The translations under genes and the position numbers were made by a program. The notes under the pieces were generated by a model. It ran no database searches and had not been told where the DNA came from. It saw only the letters and a program-made list of their open reading frames with translations. From Aromatoleum toluvorans (GTDB lineage Bacteria > Pseudomonadota > Gammaproteobacteria > Burkholderiales > Rhodocyclaceae), in contig NZ_WTVN01000017.1 in assembly GCF_012910905.1 (NCBI RefSeq), positions 33,596 to 97,595 on the forward strand: a DNA stretch of 64,000 bases, written 5' to 3'. Positions 1 to 8,936 of the stretch are shown piece after piece; the first letter of the stretch is position 1; each line of letters opens with the position of its first letter.

Positions 1-1
1 C

Positions 2-262
2 AAGATGGCCGAGGGCGAGCCCTTCGAACTCGTGCGCCGCCTGAAGGAAACCGCGCGCTTCGACGGCGCGAGCGAAGTCATCACCCTCGACGGCGTGCGC
101 GTCGAATACGCCGACGGCTTCGGCCTCGCACGTCCTTCCAACACGACGCCCGTGGTCGTGCTACGATTCGAAGCTGACAACGAGGCCGCGATCGCCCGCA
201 TCCAGAACGCCTTCCGCGCCGCGATCGAGCAAGTCTGGCCCGGCCTCAAGCTGCCGTTCTAA
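2..262 (+). CDS. algC: Phosphomannomutase/phosphoglucomutase, C-terminal end (cut by window edge)
   Basis: Only the last 86-87 codons are present; the gene begins before the window. The visible part is the fourth domain of an alpha-D-phosphohexomutase, which binds the sugar phosphate. It carries the loop RPSNTTP followed by VVVLRFEAD and ends in LKLPF, closely resembling the end of Pseudomonas AlgC. The family interconverts hexose-6-phosphate and hexose-1-phosphate for nucleotide-sugar synthesis in the cytoplasm. The catalytic serine lies outside the window. A strong terminator follows 34 bases after the stop. Whether mannose or glucose phosphate is preferred cannot be read from this fragment. 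Confidence 0.85.
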   Translation, partial: KMAEGEPFELVRRLKETARFDGASEVITLDGVRVEYADGFGLARPSNTTPVVVLRFEADNEAAIARIQNAFRAAIEQVWPGLKLPF

Positions 263-296
263 GATCATCCGATAACAAGAACAACAACAAACACAA

Positions 297-330
297 GGCC
301 CCGATCCGCAAGGATCGGGGCCTTTTTCTT
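297..330 (+). terminator. Rho-independent terminator of the algC-type gene
   Basis: An 11-bp perfect GC-rich stem (297-307 with 312-322, GGCCCCGATCC arms, GCAA loop) is followed by TTTTTCTT. It lies 34 bases after the mutase stop codon and reads in the same direction. Confidence 0.93.
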
Positions 331-353
331 GCCAACGCCCCAGCACCACGCAA

Positions 354-539
354 GGCGTCGTCGCCTTCCCCCGCAGGGCTGTCGAGAGCGCCGCCGGCCG
401 GGCCGTTGCGGGGGGAAAACGGCGGCGCATGTCTGAGGGCGCGCAGCGCCCGAGTTTGCGCCGACGCCCCCGCAACGGTCTGGCCGGCGGGAAGCCGAAG
501 GCCGCGAACGCCTGCCCGGAGGGGGAAGGCGACGACGCC
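354..539. repeat. Long interrupted palindrome with TGTCTGAG...CGAGTT core
   Basis: This element fills most of the gene-free gap between the convergent algC-type gene and alaS. Its outer arms are a perfect 19-bp inverted repeat (354-372 and 521-539, GGCGTCGTCGCCTTCCCCC). Further in, GCCGGCC (393-399) pairs with 482-488, CCGTTGCGGGGG (403-414) pairs with 467-478, and GGCGCA (424-429) pairs with 457-462. The tip holds TGTCTGAG (430-437), a GGGCGC-GCA-GCGCCC hairpin (437-451) and CGAGTT (451-456). No ORF or promoter is evident. It looks like a non-autonomous palindromic repeat (REP or MITE type). Only this copy was noticed in the window. Confidence 0.75.
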
Positions 540-577
540 GACCACGGAGTCTGGCCCTCCATCAACCCGCCCCCTGA

Positions 578-616
578 AAGCACAAGAGCCCCGTCAGCCA
601 AAGACCGACGGGGCTC
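578..616 (-). terminator. Terminator hairpin of alaS
   Basis: A perfect 10-bp stem (586-595 with 607-616, GAGCCCCGTC arms) lies 33 bases past the alaS stop. In the minus direction it is followed by only a short, broken T stretch (TTGTGCTTTC), so termination may be moderate. Confidence 0.7.
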
Positions 617-648
617 CCGATTTCAACGCGGCCGAAAGAGGCAGCGGC

Positions 649-3270
649 TTACAGCTTCCCGGCCACCCAGTCCGCAACCCCCGCCAGCGCCGCCGGCAGC
701 TTCGACGGCTCGGTGCCGCCCGCCTGCGCCATGTCCGGCCGACCACCGCCCTTGCCGCCCACCTGCTGCGCGACGAAGTTCACCAGCTCGCCGGCCTTCA
801 CCTTCGCCGTCTGGTCGGCCGTGACGCCCGCGATCAGGCTCACCTTGCCGTCGGCCGTCGACGCCAGCACGATCGCCGCCGACTTCAGCTTGTCCTTCAA
901 CTTGTCCATCGTCTCGCGCAGCGTCGGCACGTCGGCACCATCCAGCATCGCCGCCAGCACCTTCACGCCCTTCACGTCGGCCGCCTGCGCCACCAGATCG
1001 TCGCCCTGGCTCGCCGCCAGCTTCGACTTCAGGCGCGCCAGCTCCTTCTCCAGCGCACGCACGTTCTCCAGCATGGCGGCGACGCGTTCCGCAACCTCGT
1101 CCGGCTGAGTCTTCAACAGCGCCGCCACACCCTGAACGCGCCGTTCCTGCTCCTGCACGTACTGCAGCGCCAGCTCGCCCGTCACCGCCTCGATCCGGCG
1201 CACGCCGGCCGCAACGCCGCCTTCCGACAGGATCTTGAACAGACCGATGTCGCCGGTGCGCGCCACGTGCGTGCCACCGCACAGTTCCCGCGTCGAGCCG
1301 ATCGACATCACGCGCACCTCGTCGCCGTACTTCTCGCCGAAGAGCATCATCGCGCCCGTCTTCTGCGCCTCCTCGATCGGCATCACGCGCGCATCGGTCG
1401 CCGCGTTGGCGAGGATCTCGGCATTGACGATCTCCTCCACCTCGCGGATCTCCTCCGGCGTCATCGGCGCGGTGTGCGCGAAGTCGAAACGCGTCTTGTC
1501 CGGATCGACCTGCGAACCCTTCTGCAGCACGTGCGCACCCAATACCTCGCGCAGCGCCTTGTGCATCAGGTGCGTGACCGAATGATTGCGCTGGGTGCGC
1601 GCGCGCGCCGCCGCATCGACCTTCGCCGTCACGCCCTGTCCCACCGACAGGCGGCCGGTCTTGACGACGCCGTGGTGGCCGAACACCGTTGCCTGGATCT
1701 TCTGCGTGTCCTCGACCGCGAAGATCCCCGCGGCACCGCGCAGCTCGCCGCGGTCGCCGACCTGGCCGCCCGACTCGGCGTAGAAGGGCGTGTTGTCCAG
1801 CACCACGACCCCCATTTCGCCTTCGGCCAGCTCGTTGACCGGGGCCCCGTCCTTGTACAGCGCCAGTACGTTGCCGCGCTCCTCCAGCCGCTCGTAGCCG
1901 TGGAAGGTCGTCGCCGGCCCCTCGTACTCGAGGTTCGCGGCCATCTTGAACTTGCCGGCCGCGCGCGCCTGCTCCTTCTGGCGCGTCATCGCCGCATCGA
2001 ACGCAATCGCATCGACGGTCACTTCGCGCTCGCGGCACACGTCTGCCGTCAGGTCGAGCGGGAAGCCGTAGGTGTCGTGCAGCTTGAACGCCGTCTCGCC
2101 GTTGAACACGCGGTTGCCGGCCGCGGACATCTCCGCGAGCTCGGCTTCGAGGATCGTCATGCCGTTCTCGATCGTCGCGAAGAAACGGTCCTCTTCCTGC
2201 TTCAGGATCTCGACGACACGCGATTGGGCCGCCTTCAGATCGGGATAGGCGTCGCCCATCTCGACGACCAGATCCGCCACCAAGCGATGGAAGAACGCTG
2301 CCCGCGCCCCCAGCTTGTAACCGTGGCGGATCGCGCGGCGAATGATCCGGCGCAGCACGTAGCCGCGCCCCTCGTTGCCGGGGATCACGCCGTCGGCGAT
2401 CAGGAAGGAACAGGCGCGGATGTGGTCGGCGAGCACCTTCAGGCTCGGGCTGTCGAGGTCCGCGGTCTTCGTCTCGCGCGCCGCAGCCCGGATCAGGTTC
2501 TGGAACAGGTCGATCTCGTAGTTGCTATGCACATGCTGCAGCACCGCCGAGATGCGCTCGAGGCCCATGCCGGTATCGACGCTGGGCTTGGGCAACGGAT
2601 GCATCACGCCCGCCTCGTCGCGGTTGAACTGCATGAACACGTTGTTCCAGATCTCGATGTAGCGGTCGCCGTCCTCCTCGGGCGATCCCGGGGGGCCGCC
2701 CCAGATCTCGGGGCCGTGATCGTAGAAGATCTCCGTGCACGGGCCGCAGGGGCCGGTGTCGCCCATCATCCAGAAATTGTCGGAGGCGTAGCGCGCGCCC
2801 TTGTTGTCGCCGATGCGGATCACGCGCTCGGCGGGCACGCCCACCTCCCTGGTCCAGATGTCGTAGGCCTCGTCGTCCTCGGCATAGACGGTGACCCACA
2901 GCTTGTCCTTGGGCAGCTTGAACTCGTCGGTCAGCAGCGCCCACGCATACGTGATCGCGTCGCGCTTGAAGTAGTCGCCGAAGCTGAAGTTGCCCAGCAT
3001 CTCGAAGAAGGTATGATGCCGCGCGGTGTAGCCGACGTTCTCGAGGTCGTTATGCTTGCCGCCGGCACGCACGCATTTCTGCGAGGTGGTTGCGCGCGAA
3101 TACGGGCGCTTGTCGAAGCCGAGGAACACGTCCTTGAACTGGTTCATCCCCGCGTTGGTGAACAGCAGGGTGGGATCCTCGTGCGGCACCAGCGAGCTGG
3201 AGGAGACGATCTGGTGGCCTTTCGACTCGAAGAACTTGAGGAATTTCTCGCGGATTTCGGCGCTTTTCAT
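649..3270 (-). CDS. alaS: Alanine--tRNA ligase
   Basis: This enzyme charges tRNA-Ala with alanine and hydrolyses mischarged Ser/Gly-tRNA in the cytoplasm. The product is 873 residues, matching the usual length of about 875. The class II catalytic core fills the N-terminal half, with [17 protein letters not shown] and [14 protein letters not shown] near residues 60-100. The editing domain has the zinc motif HSVTH near residue 565 and CGGTH about 100 residues later. A DHHA1-type C-terminal domain with [15 protein letters not shown] ends the protein. The ATG at 3270 gives the canonical [10 protein letters not shown] start. A TAGAAT -10 box lies upstream at 3326-3331. It is transcribed alone and faces the upstream mutase gene. 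Confidence 0.98.
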   Translation of the reverse strand: MKSAEIREKFLKFFESKGHQIVSSSSLVPHEDPTLLFTNAGMNQFKDVFLGFDKRPYSRATTSQKCVRAGGKHNDLENVGYTARHHTFFEMLGNFSFGDYFKRDAITYAWALLTDEFKLPKDKLWVTVYAEDDEAYDIWTREVGVPAERVIRIGDNKGARYASDNFWMMGDTGPCGPCTEIFYDHGPEIWGGPPGSPEEDGDRYIEIWNNVFMQFNRDEAGVMHPLPKPSVDTGMGLERISAVLQHVHSNYEIDLFQNLIRAAARETKTADLDSPSLKVLADHIRACSFLIADGVIPGNEGRGYVLRRIIRRAIRHGYKLGARAAFFHRLVADLVVEMGDAYPDLKAAQSRVVEILKQEEDRFFATIENGMTILEAELAEMSAAGNRVFNGETAFKLHDTYGFPLDLTADVCREREVTVDAIAFDAAMTRQKEQARAAGKFKMAANLEYEGPATTFHGYERLEERGNVLALYKDGAPVNELAEGEMGVVVLDNTPFYAESGGQVGDRGELRGAAGIFAVEDTQKIQATVFGHHGVVKTGRLSVGQGVTAKVDAAARARTQRNHSVTHLMHKALREVLGAHVLQKGSQVDPDKTRFDFAHTAPMTPEEIREVEEIVNAEILANAATDARVMPIEEAQKTGAMMLFGEKYGDEVRVMSIGSTRELCGGTHVARTGDIGLFKILSEGGVAAGVRRIEAVTGELALQYVQEQERRVQGVAALLKTQPDEVAERVAAMLENVRALEKELARLKSKLAASQGDDLVAQAADVKGVKVLAAMLDGADVPTLRETMDKLKDKLKSAAIVLASTADGKVSLIAGVTADQTAKVKAGELVNFVAQQVGGKGGGRPDMAQAGGTEPSKLPAALAGVADWVAGKL

Positions 3271-3325
3271 GGCAGGAATTCGGTTGTCCGGCGCCCGGTC
3301 GGCGCCTCGTCGTTCAGAAACGACA

Positions 3326-3331
3326 ATTCTA
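3326..3331 (-). promoter_or_regulatory. -10 box (TAGAAT) for alaS
   Basis: The hexamer TAGAAT on the minus strand lies 56 bases upstream of the alaS ATG. I see no good -35 hexamer at the right spacing. Confidence 0.4.
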
Positions 3332-3351
3332 ACCGAAGCCCACCCGTTTCA

Positions 3352-3374
3352 CCCGCGACGCCTGGCGTCGCGGG
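3352..3374 (-). terminator. Hairpin after the 52-residue ORF
   Basis: CCCGCGACG and CGTCGCGGG form a perfect 9-bp stem with a 5-base loop. It starts 12 bases after the stop codon of the small minus-strand gene. There is no T tract, so it may act as an RNA-stabilising hairpin or a Rho-assisted terminator. Confidence 0.45.
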
Positions 3375-3386
3375 GAGTGTAGGGTG

Positions 3387-3545
3387 TCATGCCAGTTGCG
3401 TCGCCACGCTGTGGGATTGAAGGCCGGCCACCGACGCGTTGAGCGTCAGCGGGATTTCGATGAACGCGTAGGTCATCACCAGAAGGAAGGTTCCGGCTAC
3501 GACCGAAGTGAATTGCTTGAAGAACTCGGTTTGTCGCAACTTCAT
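3387..3545 (-). CDS. Small single-span membrane protein of unknown function (52 residues)
   Basis: A 52-codon ORF starts with MKLRQTEFFKQF and carries one hydrophobic segment (about residues 13-33, VVAGTFLLVMTYAFIEIPL) and a polar tail. I chose the ATG at 3545 because AAGGAGAG sits 7-8 bases upstream. The in-frame codons further upstream encode an unlikely Pro/His-rich stretch that crosses the probable promoter. I do not recognise a family. It lies alone between alaS and the divergent adenosyltransferase gene, and nothing in the context assigns a role. A charged N-terminus plus one span suggests an inner-membrane peptide. Confidence 0.6.
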   Translation of the reverse strand: MKLRQTEFFKQFTSVVAGTFLLVMTYAFIEIPLTLNASVAGLQSHSVATQLA

Positions 3546-3703
3546 AAGACTCTCCTTGGGGTCATCGGGGACCGCATTTGTGATTAAAGGCCGGCGCATT
3601 CTGTGGTGCGGATGCGACGGATGCGGTAACACGATGAAATCTTTGGTAAGTCAATGAAACAACGGTAACCTTCCCGGTGTCCTCGACCGGGGCGCCCTTC
3701 GCC

Positions 3704-3709
3704 TATAAT
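3704..3709 (+). promoter_or_regulatory. -10 box (TATAAT) for the adenosyltransferase gene
   Basis: A perfect TATAAT lies 35 bases before the ATG at 3745. The -35 region is weak, with no TTGACA-like hexamer at 16-18 bases. Confidence 0.55.
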
Positions 3710-3744
3710 CAGGTGCTTCCCTGCAAAAAATACGGAAATTCCCG

Positions 3745-4296
3745 ATGGGCCACCGACTCTCGAAGATTTACACACGCACCGGCGATGCCGGCACCACCGG
3801 ACTGGGCGACGGCAAGCGCGTCTCCAAGAACAGCCTGCGCATCCACGCGCTCGGCGAAGTCGATGAACTCAACGCGGCCGTGGGCGTGCTGCTGTGCGAG
3901 GAGCTGCCGGAAGACGTCCGCGAGCTGCTGACCGACGCCCAGCACGATCTCTTCGACCTGGGCGGCGAAGTATGCATCCCGGGCATGAGCATGATCACGG
4001 CGAAGCAGGTCGAGAAGCTCGAGCAGGAACTCGACCGCCTCAACGAGCCGCTCGAGCCGCTCAAGGACTTCATCCTGCCCGGCGGCACCCGCCCCGCCGC
4101 GCTGGCGCACCACGCGCGCACGGTATGCCGCCGCGCCGAACGCTCGCTCGTCGCGCTGGCGCTCGAGGAGGCCGTCAATGACGGTCCGCGCCAGTACCTG
4201 AACCGCCTCTCGGACCTGCTGTTCGTGCTCGGGCGCGTGCTCAACCGCGCCGGCGGCCGCGGCGACGTGCTGTGGCAGAAGCGCAAGAACGCCTGA
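3745..4296 (+). CDS. pduO: ATP:cob(I)alamin adenosyltransferase, PduO type
   Basis: This enzyme transfers the adenosyl group of ATP to cob(I)alamin, making coenzyme B12 in the cytoplasm. The 183-residue product has the family signatures in order. These are the N-terminal nucleotide-binding segment YTRTGDAGTTGLGDG (residues 9-23), VDELNAAVG near residue 40, CRRAERSL near residue 130, and YLNRLSDLLFVLGR near residue 153. Length and motifs match the trimeric PduO/MMAB family, not the CobA type. The gene stands alone and ends toward aroG. It makes biochemical sense together with bluB, about 45 kb away, but is not linked to it. Confidence 0.93.
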   Translation: MGHRLSKIYTRTGDAGTTGLGDGKRVSKNSLRIHALGEVDELNAAVGVLLCEELPEDVRELLTDAQHDLFDLGGEVCIPGMSMITAKQVEKLEQELDRLNEPLEPLKDFILPGGTRPAALAHHARTVCRRAERSLVALALEEAVNDGPRQYLNRLSDLLFVLGRVLNRAGGRGDVLWQKRKNA

Positions 4297-4341
4297 CGGT
4301 CTGATCTTTCCGCGCCGTCGCAGCGGCCGGAACGACAGGGA

Positions 4342-4386
4342 CGGCGCCCCGACCGGATCGCTCCGGCGACAGGAAGCGGGGCGCCG
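4342..4386. terminator. Two-tier stem-loop between convergent pduO and aroG
   Basis: A perfect 10-bp outer stem (4342-4351 with 4377-4386, CGGCGCCCCG arms) encloses an inner hairpin CCGGA-TCGC-TCCGG. It lies between two convergent stop codons and is symmetric enough to serve both. No T tract is present. Confidence 0.5.
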
Positions 4387-4415
4387 CGATCACGCCGCGC
4401 GCAATGCGGCCTGCC

Positions 4416-5501
4416 TTACTCGAGCTCGGCCCCGTGGCTGATCCGGCGCTGCCGCACCGCCTCGGCAAGGATTTCGAGGACCGTCACGCTGTCCTCCCAC
4501 CCGATGCAGGCATCGGTGATGCTCTTGCCGTATTCGAGCTCCTTGCCCGGCACGAGGTCCTGACGCCCTTCCTTGAGGTGCGACTCGACCATCACGCCAA
4601 CGATGCGGTCCTCGCCCGCCGCCATCTGTGCCCCCACGTCGCGCGCGACATCGATCTGCAGGCGGTGCTGCTTGCGGCTGTTGGCGTGCGAGAAGTCGAT
4701 CATGACCTTGCCCGGCACGCCCGAAGCGGCCAGTTCCGTGCAGGCCGCATCGACGCTCGCGGCGTCGTAGTTCGGCGTCTTGCCGCCGCGCAGGATCGCG
4801 TGGCAGTCCTCGTTGCCGAGCGTCGACACGATGGCCGAATGACCGGCCTTCGTCACCGACAGGAAATGGTGCGGCGACTGCGCCGCCTTGATCGCGTCGA
4901 CGGCAATCCTGACGTTGCCGTCGGTGCCGTTCTTGAAACCGACCGGGCACGACAGCCCCGACGCCAGCTCGCGATGCACCTGACTTTCCGTCGTGCGCGC
5001 GCCGATCGCCCCCCACGAGATCAGGTCGCCGATGTACTGCGGCGTGATCATGTCGAGGAACTCGGTGCCCGCGGGCAGCCCCAGCTCGTTGATCTCCCAC
5101 AGCAGCTTGCGCGCGAGCCGCACGCCCTCGTTGATGCGGAAGCTGTTGTCGAGGTAAGGGTCGTTGATCAGGCCCTTCCAGCCGACGGTCGTGCGCGGCT
5201 TCTCGAAATACACGCGCATCACGACGAGGAGTTCGTCCTTGAAGCGGGCCGCCTCGGCCTTCAGCTTACGTCCATATTCGAGCGCCGCGTCGATGTCGTG
5301 GATCGAACAGGGCCCGATCACGACCAGCAGACGGTCGTCGGCACCGTACAGGATGCGGTGGATCGCCTGCCTCGCCTCAAACGCGACTTCCGCGGCCTTG
5401 GGCGTCGCCGGAAACTCGCGCAGCACGTGAACGGGCGGCACGAGCTCCTTGATCTCCTTGATGCGGACGTCATCGATATGGATCTTGACTGAAGCAGGCA
5501 T
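4416..5501 (-). CDS. aroG: 3-deoxy-7-phosphoheptulonate synthase (DAHP synthase, class I)
   Basis: This enzyme condenses phosphoenolpyruvate and erythrose-4-phosphate, the first step of aromatic amino acid synthesis. The product is 361 residues from MPASVKIHID (family about 350). Visible class I-alpha motifs are VVIGPCSIHD near residue 60, YFEKPRTTVGWKGL near residue 100, and WGAIGARTTESQ about 85 residues later. I preferred the ATG at 5501 because a TAGAAT -10 box at 5539-5544 would start the transcript near 5531. The frame itself stays open further upstream. Aromatic feedback control is typical of the family, but the effector cannot be told from sequence here. Confidence 0.96.
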   Translation of the reverse strand: MPASVKIHIDDVRIKEIKELVPPVHVLREFPATPKAAEVAFEARQAIHRILYGADDRLLVVIGPCSIHDIDAALEYGRKLKAEAARFKDELLVVMRVYFEKPRTTVGWKGLINDPYLDNSFRINEGVRLARKLLWEINELGLPAGTEFLDMITPQYIGDLISWGAIGARTTESQVHRELASGLSCPVGFKNGTDGNVRIAVDAIKAAQSPHHFLSVTKAGHSAIVSTLGNEDCHAILRGGKTPNYDAASVDAACTELAASGVPGKVMIDFSHANSRKQHRLQIDVARDVGAQMAAGEDRIVGVMVESHLKEGRQDLVPGKELEYGKSITDACIGWEDSVTVLEILAEAVRQRRISHGAELE

Positions 5502-5538
5502 GGCTAAAACTCTGTCGGGTGGCATTGGCGAACGTTCG

Positions 5539-5544
5539 ATTCTA
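5539..5544 (-). promoter_or_regulatory. -10 box (TAGAAT) for aroG
   Basis: TAGAAT on the minus strand places a start of transcription about 30 bases before the chosen aroG ATG. The -35 region is not recognisable. Confidence 0.4.
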
Positions 5545-5634
5545 GCCCAAGATCGGCGCCGGGCGCTGTGCCTCGGCGCCGACACGCCGCACAAGGCATG
5601 GCTGTGGCAGTATCGCCATCACCGCACCCCGGAT

Positions 5635-5663
5635 GGAATAAACGGGACACCCCGGATGTTCAT
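5635..5663 (+). promoter_or_regulatory. Candidate ECF-type promoter upstream of the sigma factor gene
   Basis: GGAATAAA (5635-5642), 15 bases, then GTTCAT (5658-5663) has the shape of an ECF sigma promoter, with a GGAA-type -35 element. It would allow autoregulation by the downstream sigma factor. This is inference from motif shape only. Confidence 0.4.
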
Positions 5664-5693
5664 GACGTAACGAACACGCAAGGAGCGCCTGGC

Positions 5694-5759
5694 ATGAGCA
5701 CGCGACACCGCCCGAATCCCGCCTGCCCGGCTCCGGGCACACGTCCGGAACCGGCCTGA
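5694..5759 (+). CDS. Possible 21-codon leader ORF ahead of the sigma factor
   Basis: ATG at 5694 has an excellent Shine-Dalgarno sequence (AAGGAG, 5680-5685) and encodes MSTRHRPNPACPAPGTRPEP plus Ala before TGA. It is in the same frame as the sigma gene. Five Arg/Ser codons separate its stop from the sigma ATG, which has a poor ribosome site of its own. It could be a leader that couples translation, or simply chance in GC-rich DNA. Confidence 0.3.
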   Translation: MSTRHRPNPACPAPGTRPEPA

Positions 5760-5774
5760 CGCAGGCGCCGCAGC

Positions 5775-6278
5775 ATGTTCTCCGACGACGCACTGCTCGC
5801 CGAGATCCCGCGCCTGCGCCGCTATGCACGCGGCCTGACGGGTGACGCCACGCGCGCCGACGACCTGGTGCAGGACACGCTGGAACGCGCGCTGCTCAAG
5901 GGACGCCTGTGGCGCCCCGGCAACCTGCGCGCCTGGCTGCTGACGATGATGCACAACGTATTCGTAAATCAGTACCGCGCCTCGGGCACCATGGACTTTC
6001 GCCCCCCCGAAGACCTGCCCGAGGTCGCCGTACGACCGCAGCAGACGGATGCCATCGAACTGCGCGAACTGGAACGCGCATTGCAGCAACTGTCGCCCGA
6101 GCAGCGCGAAGTGCTGCTGCTGGTGACACTGGAAGACATGAGTTACGAGGACACGGCCCACATTCTCGGCATCCCCATCGGCACCGTGATGTCGCGCCTG
6201 TCGCGCGCACGGGATCGCCTGCGCCAGGTGCTCGCCGGGCAATCCGCGGCACCCGACTACCTGAAGGTTGTGAAATAG
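5775..6278 (+). CDS. ECF-type RNA polymerase sigma factor
   Basis: The 167-residue protein has only sigma regions 2 and 4, as expected for an extracytoplasmic-function sigma factor. Region 2 holds DLVQDTLERAL near residues 35-45 and WLLTMMHNVFVNQYR near residues 54-68. Region 4 holds LSPEQREVLLLVTLEDMSYE and the DNA-binding helix GIPIGTVMSRLSRARDRLR near residues 133-151. It directs RNA polymerase to a stress regulon. It is followed after two bases by its probable anti-sigma partner and then by msrPQ, so envelope oxidative damage is the likely cue. The ECF subgroup was not determined. Confidence 0.93.
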   Translation: MFSDDALLAEIPRLRRYARGLTGDATRADDLVQDTLERALLKGRLWRPGNLRAWLLTMMHNVFVNQYRASGTMDFRPPEDLPEVAVRPQQTDAIELRELERALQQLSPEQREVLLLVTLEDMSYEDTAHILGIPIGTVMSRLSRARDRLRQVLAGQSAAPDYLKVVK

Positions 6279-6280
6279 CC

Positions 6281-7048
6281 ATGCGACACCCTATCTGCGA
6301 AGACGATCTCCACGCCTGGGTCGACGGACGACTGGGTGCCGCCCGCCGCGGCGAGGTCAACACCTGGCTCGCCGAGGATCCGTCGCGCATCGAACGCGTC
6401 GAGGCATGGCGCTCGAACGCCGAAGCGCTGCGCAGTGGCTATGCTGCGCTCCTCGAGGAACCGATCCCGGCACGCCTGCGCGCCGCCGTCGTACGCCGCA
6501 AGCCCCTGCCCGCCCTGAGATTTGCCGCCATGGTCGCATGGACCACGCTCGGGACGCTCACCGGCGCCGGCCTGGGCTACCACTTGGGCCAGTCCGGCTC
6601 GTCCGACGTCGATACCCTCGCCTCCCTGCCGCATCGCGCCGCCGTCGCGCACGCCGTCTATGCGCCGGAGATCCGCCACCCCGTCGAGGTCAGCGCCGAC
6701 CAGGAGCAGCACCTCGTCGCCTGGCTGACCAAGCGCCTCGGCGCGCCGGTGAAGCTGCCCGACCTGCACGACCAGGGGTTCGCGCTGCTCGGCGGGCGCC
6801 TGCTGCCCACCCCCGACGGCCCCGGCGCACAGTTCATGTACGAGAACGACGGCGGGCGCCGCCTCACGCTGTATCTCAGCGTGCGCGACGACGGCGCCGC
6901 GACGACCGCCTTCCGCTACGCGCAGCAGGGCGACGTCGGCGTGTTCTACTGGGTGGACGGCCGCTTCGCCTACGCGCTCTCGGGCCAGTTCGGACGTGAC
7001 ACGCTGCTGCCGCTCGCAAACAGCGTCTATCACCAGATTTCGCCGTAG
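6281..7048 (+). CDS. Probable membrane anti-sigma factor
   Basis: The 255-residue product starts two bases after the sigma stop, so the pair is almost certainly co-translated. Its N-terminal 75 residues (CEDDLHAWVDGRL, then WLAEDPSRIERVEAWR) look like the sigma-binding domain of RsiW/ChrR-like anti-sigma factors. One hydrophobic segment (about residues 84-102, FAAMVAWTTLGTLTGAGLG) is followed by a periplasmic domain of about 150 residues. It has a single cysteine (residue 6), so a classic Cys-His zinc site is not evident. It differs from the six-span NrsF type known from other sigma-MsrPQ loci. It would hold the sigma factor inactive at the inner membrane until stress. Confidence 0.82.
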   Translation: MRHPICEDDLHAWVDGRLGAARRGEVNTWLAEDPSRIERVEAWRSNAEALRSGYAALLEEPIPARLRAAVVRRKPLPALRFAAMVAWTTLGTLTGAGLGYHLGQSGSSDVDTLASLPHRAAVAHAVYAPEIRHPVEVSADQEQHLVAWLTKRLGAPVKLPDLHDQGFALLGGRLLPTPDGPGAQFMYENDGGRRLTLYLSVRDDGAATTAFRYAQQGDVGVFYWVDGRFAYALSGQFGRDTLLPLANSVYHQISP

Positions 7049-7147
7049 CACGCGCGCCCGGGCAAACGGGTGAAATTCCCCGCTCACACGGAACTTCGGC
7101 ATCATGCGGGTGCCGAATCAGCAGCTTTCACTCCTTGCAACGACGCG

Positions 7148-8092
<945 letters not shown>

Positions 8093-8120
8093 CCTTCCTC
8101 CGACCTTCCTTCCCGCGCCC

Positions 8121-8801
8121 ATGACCAAGACCCCGACCGCCGCTCAGCTCGCCGCGATCAAGGCCGCCCTCTTCGCACTGTGCCTCGTGCCGCTGGCGCT
8201 CAACCTGCAGCGCTGGTTCGCCGACGCACTCGGCGCCAACCCCATCGAAGCGATCACGCACGCGAGCGGCGACTGGACGCTGCGCTTCCTGCTGATCACG
8301 CTCGCGGTGACGCCGCTGCGCAAGCTCACCGGACTCAACTGGCTGCTGCGCCTGCGCCGCATGCTGGGCCTGTTCGCGTTCTTCTACGCCAGCCTGCACT
8401 TCACGACGTATTTCTGGCTCGACCAGTTCTTCGACCTGAACTCGATCGCGCACGACATCATGAAGCGCCCCTTCATCACCGTCGGCTTCGCCGCCTTCGT
8501 GCTGCTGACCCCGCTCGCCGTCACGTCGAACAACTACGCCATCCGGCGCCTCGGCGGACGCCGCTGGCAATCGCTGCACCGCTCGGTGTACGGGATCGGC
8601 ATCCTCGCGATCGTGCATTACTGGTGGCTGGTGAAGGCCGACATCCTCGAACCGATGATCTACGGCCTGATCCTCGCGACCCTGCTGGGCATGCGCGGGT
8701 GGTGGCGCGAACTCGAACGCCGCCGCCAGATCGCCGCGAACATGCCGCGGCCGATGCCAGGCGGGAAAGTCATCCCGCTCGTCGTCAAGTCACCGCAGTA
8801 G
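8121..8801 (+). CDS. msrQ: Haem-binding membrane subunit of the MsrPQ repair system
   Basis: MsrQ (YedZ) is the b-type haem membrane protein that passes quinol electrons to MsrP. The 226-residue protein has about six hydrophobic spans. Histidines placed as haem ligands are visible in FFYASLHFTTYFWLD (near residue 94) and in LHRSVYGIGILAIVHYWW (near residues 153-170). The ATG at 8121 lies 28 bases after the msrP stop, so the two genes form one unit. The gene ends convergent with mog. Confidence 0.95.
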   Translation: MTKTPTAAQLAAIKAALFALCLVPLALNLQRWFADALGANPIEAITHASGDWTLRFLLITLAVTPLRKLTGLNWLLRLRRMLGLFAFFYASLHFTTYFWLDQFFDLNSIAHDIMKRPFITVGFAAFVLLTPLAVTSNNYAIRRLGGRRWQSLHRSVYGIGILAIVHYWWLVKADILEPMIYGLILATLLGMRGWWRELERRRQIAANMPRPMPGGKVIPLVVKSPQ

Positions 8802-8806
8802 TGAAT

Positions 8807-8840
8807 CGACGGGGGCGCCACCGCAACGCAGCCCCCGTCG
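8807..8840. terminator. Stem-loop after msrQ, in the msrQ-mog convergent gap
   Basis: CGACGGGGGC (8807-8816) and GCCCCCGTCG (8831-8840) form a perfect 10-bp stem with a 14-base loop, five bases after the msrQ stop. No T tract follows. The remaining 96 bases to the mog stop hold no feature I can support. Confidence 0.5.
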
Positions 8841-8936
8841 CGGCGTGTTTCGTGCTGAGGCGTCCGCCACGCGCCAACGAAGCGCGGAACATGCCGCGGC
8901 GGGGGCGGTTCGAAGCCGAGGGCGTCCGCGAGCAGC

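Noticed and set aside
406..3420. Open frame of about 1000 codons opposite alaS
   Set aside because: It is an antisense shadow caused by high GC content. It has His/Arg/Leu-rich composition without domains, while alaS on the other strand is fully conserved.
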